DNA of 64,000 nt from Streptomyces sp. 71268. Lineage in GTDB: Bacteria; Actinomycetota; Actinomycetes; Streptomycetales; Streptomycetaceae. A program made the position numbers and the translations under genes. The notes under the pieces are model-generated. The model was not told the DNA's origin. It worked only from the letters and a program-made list of their open reading frames with translations, and made no database searches. Positions within the stretch are counted from its first letter, which is position 1. Each line of letters starts with the position of its first letter. Shown here in pieces: positions 34,016-40,942 of this stretch. Location of the stretch: assembly GCF_029392895.1 (NCBI RefSeq), contig NZ_CP114200.1:3193001-3257000 (forward strand). Direction: 5' to 3'.

Positions 34016-35653
34016 TCACTCGTTGGCGGCTCGGGGGCGGGACTCGTCGGCGTACTGGTCGAACAGTGGCGTGCGCCCCCGGTCGCGGGTCGGGCGGTGC
34101 GAGCCGGTGCCGGGCTGGGCGGGGGGCTGGGTCGGGTCGACGGGGGTGGGGTCCACGGGGTCGGCCGGTGCGGTGGGCCCGTCGGTGGGTTCGGCGGCGC
34201 TGGAGCGGGACGGGCTCCAGTTGTCGGGGGCGCCGAGGTCCGCGTCGGTGGTGGCGCGGGGGGCCACCGGGGCGGTGACGTAGGTGGGCAGCGGCACCGG
34301 GACCGGGTCCCAGCTCTGGCCGGCCGCGCCGCCGCGCTCGCGCTCCCGCTCGTCCACCCACTCCGCGTGGTCGGTCTGTTCGACCAGAGCCCTGCGGTCG
34401 GCCGCGTGCGCGGAGCGCGCCGCCTCGGACGGCACCACGGGCGCCGCGCCCTCGCGCCGGTCGTCGGGCGCGGGGCGACCAGCCGGCGCGCCGGTGCGCC
34501 GGGCCGGGCCGGCGCCCGGTGTGGGGCGCCGGGTGGGGTCGCCGTCGTGGAGGCGCGGGGCCGGGTCCGCGCCGTGCGGTCGCTTCGGGCCGCGCTCGCC
34601 CTCGTACGTCGGCTGCCCGGCCGCTTCGTCGCCGGGTGCCGGGCGGCGGGCCTGGTCGCTGCCGCTGCCCGGCTGGCGGGGCATGCCAGCGCTGGGGCGG
34701 GCCGGCCCCCGCCGCTCGGGGCGGGGGCGGTCGCCGGCGGAACGGTCGGCGGTGGGGCGGGGCGGGGTCGGGCGGTCGGGCCCGCGGTCGGCGCCGGGGC
34801 CGCGGTCGGGAGCCGGGCCGTCGGCGGGGCCGTCGCCGGGCTGGGCGCCCGCCGCGCCCGCCCTGGCCGGGCCGGGTGCCGGGCGCCCCCGCTGCTCGCG
34901 CAGCCGCTGGGCGGCCAGCTCGGCGCGGCGCTGGTCCATGGTGAAGGCGAAGCGGCGGCGTTCCTGCACCCGCAGGTAGACGATGTACGCGCTGAGCAGC
35001 ACGGCCGGTGCTACCGGGGCCCACAGGAAGGCGACGCCGCCGACGGCGGCGACGATCGAGCCGACGGTGAAGGCGAGGAAGAGGAGCACCGTGGTGCGCC
35101 GGCGCCGGGCCAGTACCTTGGCGCGCCGGGTGCGCTCCCCGGCGCCCCCGTCCGCGCCGGCGCCAGCGCCAGCCTCCCGTCGCCCGGAGTCGTGCGCCTC
35201 GCTCGTCGCGGTCGGCCCGGCCGCCGGGGCGGCGCCGTCGGGCCCCGCGGGTGGGCGTTCGGCCGGGTCCGCGAGCAGGGCGTCGGTGACGGTGACGGTC
35301 ATCGTCGCGGGATGGGCGAAGGCCCGTACGTCGACGATGTCGGTCTCGTCGTCCGGGCCGCCTACCCCGACCGGCGCGCGGTCGGGCGCGTGCGGGGCCA
35401 AGGTGGCGCCGGCCGCCGCGCCGTCCGGCGTGTGGGCATCGTCGGATGCGGCCTCGGGCAGTTCCCCGGCGTCCAGCCCCTTGGTGTAGCGCCGCTCCAT
35501 GGCCGCTCGGCCGGACAGCAGCCGGATGGCGGTGCTGAAGCGCTCCGTGGGACGGGCGTCGTTGAGTTCGTCCTGCCGGCGGAGCCACATGGGCACCAGG
35601 TAGGCGGCCCAGGCCCCGACGATGACTGCGTAGATGAGGCCACTGCTGCTCAC
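34016..35653 (-). CDS. sepX: Divisome/membrane protein SepX (GlpR, gephyrin-like molybdotransferase receptor)
   Basis: 545 residues. The N-terminus S-S-S-G-L-I-Y-A-V-I-V-G-A-W-A-A-Y-L is the hallmark first membrane helix, followed by M-W-L-R-R-Q-D-E-L and a R-P-T-E-R-F-S-T-A motif. A second hydrophobic block (V-L-L-F-L-A-F-T-V and L-L-S-A-Y-I-V-Y-L) is at about 188-230. The C-terminal 300 residues are Pro/Arg/Asp-rich and probably disordered. This is the actinobacterial SepX/GlpR family that helps place division septa and was also linked to molybdotransferase clustering, in line with mog/moa/moe genes two genes upstream. GTG 35653 was chosen to match the family N-terminus; no strong ribosome site is seen. 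Confidence 0.88.
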   Translation of the reverse strand: MSSSGLIYAVIVGAWAAYLVPMWLRRQDELNDARPTERFSTAIRLLSGRAAMERRYTKGLDAGELPEAASDDAHTPDGAAAGATLAPHAPDRAPVGVGGPDDETDIVDVRAFAHPATMTVTVTDALLADPAERPPAGPDGAAPAAGPTATSEAHDSGRREAGAGAGADGGAGERTRRAKVLARRRRTTVLLFLAFTVGSIVAAVGGVAFLWAPVAPAVLLSAYIVYLRVQERRRFAFTMDQRRAELAAQRLREQRGRPAPGPARAGAAGAQPGDGPADGPAPDRGPGADRGPDRPTPPRPTADRSAGDRPRPERRGPARPSAGMPRQPGSGSDQARRPAPGDEAAGQPTYEGERGPKRPHGADPAPRLHDGDPTRRPTPGAGPARRTGAPAGRPAPDDRREGAAPVVPSEAARSAHAADRRALVEQTDHAEWVDERERERGGAAGQSWDPVPVPLPTYVTAPVAPRATTDADLGAPDNWSPSRSSAAEPTDGPTAPADPVDPTPVDPTQPPAQPGTGSHRPTRDRGRTPLFDQYADESRPRAANE

Positions 35654-35803
35654 GGTGACACGGTAGAGGGAGCGGAGCGGGCCGATCCGCCAATTGGCGC
35701 GGTGTGTCGCACGATCTGGCTCATATCTCAAGCTTTTTTTGCGATTGGTGCGACGACTTACCGGCAAATGTGTTCAAAGTGTGGCCGTTATCGAATGTCT
35801 CTT

Positions 35804-36409
35804 CTATATCGGTGAGGCACCGGGGCTCATCCGGTGCCAGCGGCTCAGCAGCCCGTCCGGCACCTCCTCCACGGTCAGCGCGAAGACCAGGTGGTCCCGC
35901 CACGCGCCGTCGATGTGCAGGTACCGGGGCCGCAACCCCTCCTCGCGGAACCCGAGCTTCTCCACCACGCGACGGCTCGGGATGTTCTCCGGACGGATGC
36001 AGACCTCCACCCGGTGCAGCCCGACCGAGCGGAAGCAGTGGTCGACGGCGAGCGCCACCGCGGTCGGCATGACGCCGCGCCCGGCGACCGCCTTGTCCAC
36101 CCAGTAGCCGATGTGGCCGGAACACATGGAACCCCAGGTGATCCCGGCCACCGTCAACTGACCGGCCAGCCGGCCCTGGTAGTCGACGACGAAGGGCAGC
36201 ATCCGCCCCGCGTGCGCCTCGGCCCGCAGGTGACGGACCATCTGCCGGTAGGTGGGCCGCTGGGCGACCGGGCCGCCGGGGGGCGGCGGCGGGATCGTCG
36301 CCTCCCAGGGGCGCAGCCACTCGCGGTTGCGGCGGTTGACCTCGCGCCAGGCGCGCTGGTCGCGCAGCCTTATCGGGCGGAGGGTCGTGGGACCGTCCAC
36401 CAGCGCCAC
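35804..36409 (-). CDS. GNAT-family N-acetyltransferase (RimJ/RimL-like)
   Basis: 201 residues. The GNAT fold is clear: T-L-R-P-I-R-L-R-D at the start, the A-G-Q-L-T-V strand, G-Y-W-V-D-K-A-V-A-G-R-G-V-M-P with the acetyl-CoA loop at about 100-115, V-E-V-C-I-R-P-E-N-I-P-S, and V-V-E-K-L-G-F-R-E-E-G. The motif set fits RimJ-type protein N-terminal or ribosomal-protein acetyltransferases. GTG 36409 starts 14 bases after mogA on the same strand, so it is likely part of the molybdopterin transcript. Ala/Pro/Gly-rich insertion near residues 40-50. Confidence 0.88.
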   Translation of the reverse strand: MALVDGPTTLRPIRLRDQRAWREVNRRNREWLRPWEATIPPPPPGGPVAQRPTYRQMVRHLRAEAHAGRMLPFVVDYQGRLAGQLTVAGITWGSMCSGHIGYWVDKAVAGRGVMPTAVALAVDHCFRSVGLHRVEVCIRPENIPSRRVVEKLGFREEGLRPRYLHIDGAWRDHLVFALTVEEVPDGLLSRWHRMSPGASPI

Positions 36410-36423
36410 CGGCCAGCACGCGT

Positions 36424-37119
36424 TCAGCGCGGGCTCCCGGCCGACTCGTCGGGGGCGCCTCCCACGGGGCGGCTCTGTGCGTCCGGTGCGGGCGGCCCGG
36501 CGGGGGCGGCGGGCGCCGGCTGCCCGGTCAGTCCGCTCGGCTCGCCCGGCGCGGCGGGGTGCGCGGCCCCGGCGGGGCGTGCGTGGTCGCCGCCCCGGAG
36601 CTGGTCCACGGCGTGCACCAGCAGTCGGCCCAGCACCGCGAGGCCGTCCCGGACCCCGCCCGACGAGCCGGGCAGGTTGATGATCAGGGTGGTGCCGGCC
36701 ACCCCCGCGAGCCCCCGGGACAGCGCGGCCGTCGGCACCTTCGCCAGGCCCTCGGCCCGCAGCGCCTCCGGGATGCCCGGGATCTCGTAGTCGAGGACGG
36801 CGCGCGTCATCTCGGGTGTGCGGTCGGTGGGCGAGATGCCGGTGCCCCCGGTGGTGACGACCACGTCGTACGCGGCGGCCACCGCCTCCCGCAGGGCCGT
36901 GCCGACCGGCTCGCCGTCCGGCACCACGAGCGGCCCCTCGACCAGGAAGCCCAGCGCGGACAGCCCGTCGGCCAGCAGCGGGCCGCCCTTGTCGGGGTAG
37001 ACGCCGGCGGCGGCGCGCTGGGAGGCGGTGACCACCAGGGCGCGGTAGCGCGGCCGGTCGGCCGGCGGGCGCTGGGCGGGTGGCTCGGGAAGTGGGCCCG
37101 CGGGCGAGGGGGTCGTCAT
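36424..37119 (-). CDS. mogA: Molybdopterin adenylyltransferase MogA/MoaB-type
   Basis: 231 residues. The MogA/MoaB fold shows A-L-V-V-T-A-S-Q-R, V-V-T-T-G-G-T-G-I-S-P-T-D (substrate loop) and L-P-G-S-S-G-G-V-R-D. The enzyme adenylates molybdopterin before molybdenum insertion by MoeA. After residue 165 a 65-residue Pro/Ala-rich tail follows that is not part of the fold. The ATG overlaps the moaC stop by four bases (ATGA), so translation is coupled. It functions with moaC and moeA upstream. Confidence 0.9.
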   Translation of the reverse strand: MTTPSPAGPLPEPPAQRPPADRPRYRALVVTASQRAAAGVYPDKGGPLLADGLSALGFLVEGPLVVPDGEPVGTALREAVAAAYDVVVTTGGTGISPTDRTPEMTRAVLDYEIPGIPEALRAEGLAKVPTAALSRGLAGVAGTTLIINLPGSSGGVRDGLAVLGRLLVHAVDQLRGGDHARPAGAAHPAAPGEPSGLTGQPAPAAPAGPPAPDAQSRPVGGAPDESAGSPR

Positions 37120-37601
37120 GAGGTGCGGCTCCAGTCGCCGGAGGCTCCGCCGGACTTCTCCTCGACCCTGACGTCCGTGATGACCGCCGCCTTGTCGACG
37201 GCCTTGACCATGTCGATCACGGTCAGCGCCGCGACGGTGACGGCCGTCAGGGCCTCCATCTCCACGCCCGTACGGTCCGTCGTCTTCACCCTGGCGCGGA
37301 TGACCACCGCGTCGTCGGCGACCGACAGGTCCACCTTGACGCCGGAGACGGCCAGCGGATGACAGAGCGGGATCAGCTCCGGGGTGCGTTTGGCTCCCAT
37401 GATGCCGGCGATCCGGGCGGTGGCCAGGGCGTCGCCCTTGGGCACGCCGTCGCCGCGCAGGAGTTCGACCACGCGCGGCGAGACGAGCACCCGCCCGCTG
37501 GCGGTGGCGGTACGCGCGGTGACGTCCTTCGCCGAGACGTCGACCATGCGTGCCGCGCCCGCGTCGTCGAGGTGGGTGAGGTGGTCCTGGGCGCTGCTCA
37601 T
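37116..37601 (-). CDS. moaC: Cyclic pyranopterin monophosphate synthase MoaC
   Basis: 161 residues, the normal MoaC length. Conserved blocks are seen in order: M-V-D-V-S-A-K, I-A-G-I-M-G-A-K-R-T, L-I-P-L-C-H-P-L, E-M-E-A-L-T-A-V and I-D-M-V-K-A-V-D-K, the last holding the active-site lysine. It converts the MoaA product to cyclic pyranopterin monophosphate. It is followed by mogA with overlap and preceded by moeA after 184 bases, in which I see no further gene. Confidence 0.95.
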   Translation of the reverse strand: MSSAQDHLTHLDDAGAARMVDVSAKDVTARTATASGRVLVSPRVVELLRGDGVPKGDALATARIAGIMGAKRTPELIPLCHPLAVSGVKVDLSVADDAVVIRARVKTTDRTGVEMEALTAVTVAALTVIDMVKAVDKAAVITDVRVEEKSGGASGDWSRTS

Positions 37602-37785
37602 GGTTCTCCCGGTCGGTCCTAGGGCAGCAACCGTACCGGCCGTGCCCCGCGGTCAGCGCGGCAACCACCCACGGTGCGCCGCCCGGAAACGCGCGCCCCG
37701 CGCCCCGGTTCCGCGCCGCCCCCGCGCGTCCCGTGCGGCGCGCTCGGTGCCAGTCCAGCGGTCTGACCAGCGGTCAGCCCGACCG

Positions 37786-39114
37786 TCAGTCCAGCAGGAC
37801 GACGTCCACCGTGCCGCCCGGCTCCAGCGACGTGGTCTCCTCGGGCAGCACGATCAGCGCGTTGGCGTGCGCGAGCGCCTTGACCAGGTGGGAGCCGGAG
37901 CCGCCGACGGGGGTGACGGCGTTCTCGTCCGCGTCGTAGCGCCCGCGCAGGAACTGGCGGCGCCCCGGCAGCGAGCTGGCCACGCCCTCCGGGCAGACCG
38001 CGCTGACCACCGTGCGGTGCACGGGCTCCACGCCCATCAGGGTGCGGATGGCGGGGCGTACGAACAGCTCGAAGGAGACGTACGCGCTGACCGGGTTGCC
38101 GGGCAGGGCGAGCAGCGGGGCGCGGTCCCGGCCGCCCTCGCCGACGAAGCCGAACCCCTGCGGCTTGCCCGGCTGCATCGCCAGCTTGCGGAACCGCACG
38201 CCGTCGGCGTCGTCGCCCAGGCCCGTCAGCGCCTCCTTGACCACGTCGTACGCGCCGACGCTGACGCCGCCGGTGGTGACGAGGAGGTCGGCGCGGATGA
38301 GTTGGTCCTCGATGGTGGCGCGCAGCGTGGCGGCGTCGTCGGTGACCGCGCCGACGCGGTAGGCGATGGCGCCCGCGTCGCGGGCTGCGGCGGCGAGGGC
38401 GAAGCTGTTGGAGTCGTAGATCTGACCGGGGCCCAGCGGCTCGCCAGGCGGGACGAGTTCGCTGCCGGTGGAGAGGACGACCACGCGCGGGCGGGGCCGG
38501 ACCCGGACCGTGGCGCGGCCGATGGCGGCCAGCAGGCTGATCTGCGGGGCGCCGAGCACCGTGCCGGCGCGCAGAGCCAGTTCGCCCGCCCCGACGTCGC
38601 TGCCCCGGGCGCGCACGTGCGCCCGCGCGGTGGCCGGCCGGTGCACCCGGACCTCGCCGCCGGCGCCCTCGGGGGCCGCGCTGTGCGCGAGCATGGCGCT
38701 GGCCGGGCCCCCGCCGCTGCCGCCGTCGGTCCACTCCACGGGCACGACCGCCTCGGCGCCGGGCGGCAGCGGGGCCCCCGTCATGATGCGGGCGGCCTCG
38801 CCGGGGCCGACGCGGGGCGGCTCGCCGCTGCCGGCCGCGATGTCGCCGATGACGGTCAGGACCGCCGGGAACTCCTCGCTGGCGGCGGCCACGTCGGCCA
38901 CCCGCACGGCATAGCCGTCCATCGAGCTGTTGTCGAAGGGCGGCAGGGCCACCGGCACGGTGACGTCCTCCACCAGGACGCAGCCCTGCGCTTCGAGGAG
39001 GTGCAGCTCGATCGGGTCCAGCGGGCGCAGTCGGCCGAGGACGTCGTCGAGGTGCTCGGACACCAGCCAGGTCCGCTCGGGTCTGCTGGTGGCCGGTTCG
39101 GCGGTGCTACTCAA
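37786..39114 (-). CDS. moeA: Molybdopterin molybdotransferase MoeA (Glp)
   Basis: 442 residues. MoeA motifs are complete: N-S-S-M-D-G-Y-A-V in the N-terminal region, I-M-T-G-A-P-L-P-P-G, V-L-S-T-G-S-E-L-V, Y-D-S-N-S, T-T-G-G-V-S-V-G and L-P-G-N-P-V-S-A. It inserts molybdate into adenylated molybdopterin. The start is taken as TTG at 39114, giving L-S-S-T-A-E-P like Streptomyces relatives, with GAGGAG ten bases upstream. It begins four bases after the galU stop, so both are one transcript. The long open frame further upstream overlaps galU and is not used. Confidence 0.9.
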   Translation of the reverse strand: MSSTAEPATSRPERTWLVSEHLDDVLGRLRPLDPIELHLLEAQGCVLVEDVTVPVALPPFDNSSMDGYAVRVADVAAASEEFPAVLTVIGDIAAGSGEPPRVGPGEAARIMTGAPLPPGAEAVVPVEWTDGGSGGGPASAMLAHSAAPEGAGGEVRVHRPATARAHVRARGSDVGAGELALRAGTVLGAPQISLLAAIGRATVRVRPRPRVVVLSTGSELVPPGEPLGPGQIYDSNSFALAAAARDAGAIAYRVGAVTDDAATLRATIEDQLIRADLLVTTGGVSVGAYDVVKEALTGLGDDADGVRFRKLAMQPGKPQGFGFVGEGGRDRAPLLALPGNPVSAYVSFELFVRPAIRTLMGVEPVHRTVVSAVCPEGVASSLPGRRQFLRGRYDADENAVTPVGGSGSHLVKALAHANALIVLPEETTSLEPGGTVDVVLLD

Positions 39115-39118
39115 CGGG

Positions 39119-40021
39119 CTACATCTCCTCGGTGACGTAACGGTGAAGCCAGGCACGGAAGTCCGGACCCAGATCCTCACGCTCGCACGCGAGTCTGACA
39201 ATGGCACGCAGGTAATCACCACGGTCGCCGGTGTCGTAGCGGCGGCCCTGGAAGACGACGCCGTGCACCGGGCCGCCGACGGTCTCGTCGGCCGCGAGGG
39301 TCTGCAGGGCGTCGGTGAGCTGGATCTCGCCACCACGGCCGGGCTCGGTGGTGCGCAGCACGTCGAAGACGGCGGGGTCGAGCACGTAGCGGCCGATGAT
39401 GGCGAGGTTGCTGGGGGCGTCGGCCGCGTCCGGCTTCTCGACCAGGTCGGTGACGCGTACGACGTCCTCGGCGTCGGTGGTCTTGACGGCGGCGCAGCCG
39501 TAGAGGTGGATCTGCGCCGGGTCCACCTCCATGAGGGCCACGACGCTGCCGCCGTGCGTCTCCTGCGTCTCGATCATGCGCGCGAGCAGCGGGTCCCTGG
39601 GGTCGATCAGGTCGTCGCCCAGGAGTACGGCGAAGGGCTGGTCGCCCACGTGCGGCGCGGCGCACAGCACGGCGTGGCCCAGACCCCGGGGGTCGCCCTG
39701 GCGGACGTAGTGCATGGTCGCCAGGTCGCTGGACTCCTGGACGCGGGCGAGCCGGGACTCGTCCTTCTTGCGGCGCAGGGCCTCTTCGAGTTCGTAGTTG
39801 CGGTCGAAGTGGTCTTCCAGGGGGCGCTTGTTGCGGCCGGTGACCATGAGGACGTCGGAGAGCCCGGCGGTGACCGCCTCTTCGACCACGTACTGAATCG
39901 CGGGCTTGTCGACGACCGGCAGCATCTCCTTGGGGGTGGCCTTGGTGGCCGGGAGGAAGCGGGTCCCGAGGCCGGCGGCGGGGATGACAGCCTTGCTGAT
40001 CCGAGGGCGCGATGGAGTCAT
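39119..40021 (-). CDS. galU: UTP-glucose-1-phosphate uridylyltransferase
   Basis: 300 residues. The nucleotidyltransferase signature I-P-A-A-G-L-G-T-R-F-L-P begins at about residue 12, with E-M-L-P-V-V-D-K-P, Q-Y-V-V-E-E-A, then L-G-D-D-L-I-D and V-E-K-P. It makes UDP-glucose for cell-wall and storage sugars. The start is ATG 40021; three codons upstream is an alternative. Stop is four bases before moeA. It is divergent from the cyclo-ligase gene across 100 bases, which must hold both promoters. Confidence 0.93.
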   Translation of the reverse strand: MTPSRPRISKAVIPAAGLGTRFLPATKATPKEMLPVVDKPAIQYVVEEAVTAGLSDVLMVTGRNKRPLEDHFDRNYELEEALRRKKDESRLARVQESSDLATMHYVRQGDPRGLGHAVLCAAPHVGDQPFAVLLGDDLIDPRDPLLARMIETQETHGGSVVALMEVDPAQIHLYGCAAVKTTDAEDVVRVTDLVEKPDAADAPSNLAIIGRYVLDPAVFDVLRTTEPGRGGEIQLTDALQTLAADETVGGPVHGVVFQGRRYDTGDRGDYLRAIVRLACEREDLGPDFRAWLHRYVTEEM

Positions 40022-40121
40022 GCGGAGCACCTTACCGGTGGTTTTGCGTAGATCATGCTGGTCCGCCGAATATGACCCGAGGCGTCACAAGAGCAGCACA
40101 CACGAGGGGTTTATACGTGTC

Positions 40122-40736
40122 ATGACCTGGGCCGACGGTAGTAAGCGGGCGTTGCGGCGAGATCTCCTGACGATGAGGTCCAGGTTGACCGCAGATGACG
40201 TCGAGGAAACACTGGCTGGTTTTGTGCGGCACGCGCTGGAGTTGCCCGAGTTGGGCGCGGCGCGCACCGTCGCGGCGTACGTCTCGGTGGGCAGCGAACC
40301 GGGGACCGGCGCGTTGCTCGACGCGTTGCGCGAGCGCGGGGTGCGGGTGCTGCTGCCGGTGTTGCTGCCGGACAACGACCTGGACTGGGCGGAGTACGCG
40401 GGCACCGAGCACCTGGCCGAGGTGGCGCACCCCGGCAAGATCAGCCTGCGGGAGCCGACCGGCCCACGTCTTGGGCCCGAGGCGGTGCTCGCGGCCGACA
40501 CGGTGTTGCTGCCCGGGCTCGCCGTGGACGGGCGCGGGGTGCGGCTCGGGCGCGGCGGCGGCAGCTACGACCGGGTGCTGGCCCGCCTGGAGATCGCGGG
40601 CGCGCGGCCGGCCCTGGTGGTGCTGCTGTACGCGCACGAGGTGGTGGAGCGGGTGCCACGGGACCCGCACGACCGGGCGGTCCACGCCGTGGTGACGCCG
40701 GAGGGCGTGCGCCGGTTCCGCCCGCCGGAGTGCTGA
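40122..40736 (+). CDS. 5-formyltetrahydrofolate cyclo-ligase
   Basis: 204 residues. The signature G-R-G-G-G-S-Y-D-R-V-L-A-R-L sits at about 145-158, preceded by L-P-G-L-A-V-D and R-L-G, and followed by Y-A-H-E and P-H-D-R-A-V-H. It returns 5-formyl-THF to 5,10-methenyl-THF at the cost of ATP. ATG 40122 lies about 11 bases after GAGGGG. It is a single gene: galU lies divergent upstream and the acylase is convergent downstream, with a strong hairpin between. Confidence 0.92.
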   Translation: MTWADGSKRALRRDLLTMRSRLTADDVEETLAGFVRHALELPELGAARTVAAYVSVGSEPGTGALLDALRERGVRVLLPVLLPDNDLDWAEYAGTEHLAEVAHPGKISLREPTGPRLGPEAVLAADTVLLPGLAVDGRGVRLGRGGGSYDRVLARLEIAGARPALVVLLYAHEVVERVPRDPHDRAVHAVVTPEGVRRFRPPEC

Positions 40737-40828
40737 ACGCCGGAGCACCGGGTGCCGGAGCGCTGGGCGCCGAAGTGTCGGACGCCGGAGCGCTGAGCGC
40801 CCGGGCGCTGAGCCGGGCGCGCACGCGA

Positions 40829-40870
40829 GAGCGCCGGTGAGGCTGGCCGAAACCAGTCTCACCGGCGCTC
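40829..40870. terminator. Strong bidirectional hairpin between convergent genes
   Basis: GAGCGCCGGTGAG at 40829-40841 is the exact inverted repeat of CTCACCGGCGCTC at 40858-40870; CTGG/CCAG extends the stem inward around CCGAAA. It separates the cyclo-ligase gene (plus) from the acylase gene (minus). Just before it, 40737-40815, is a run of imperfect repeats around GCCGGAGCGCTG with no gene. Confidence 0.8.
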
Positions 40871-40942
40871 GTCACGTCGGGCGTGCGGCCCCTGGCGCGG
40901 GGCCCGGTCCCCGGCCCTGGGCCGGGTCGGGGCCCCGGGCGC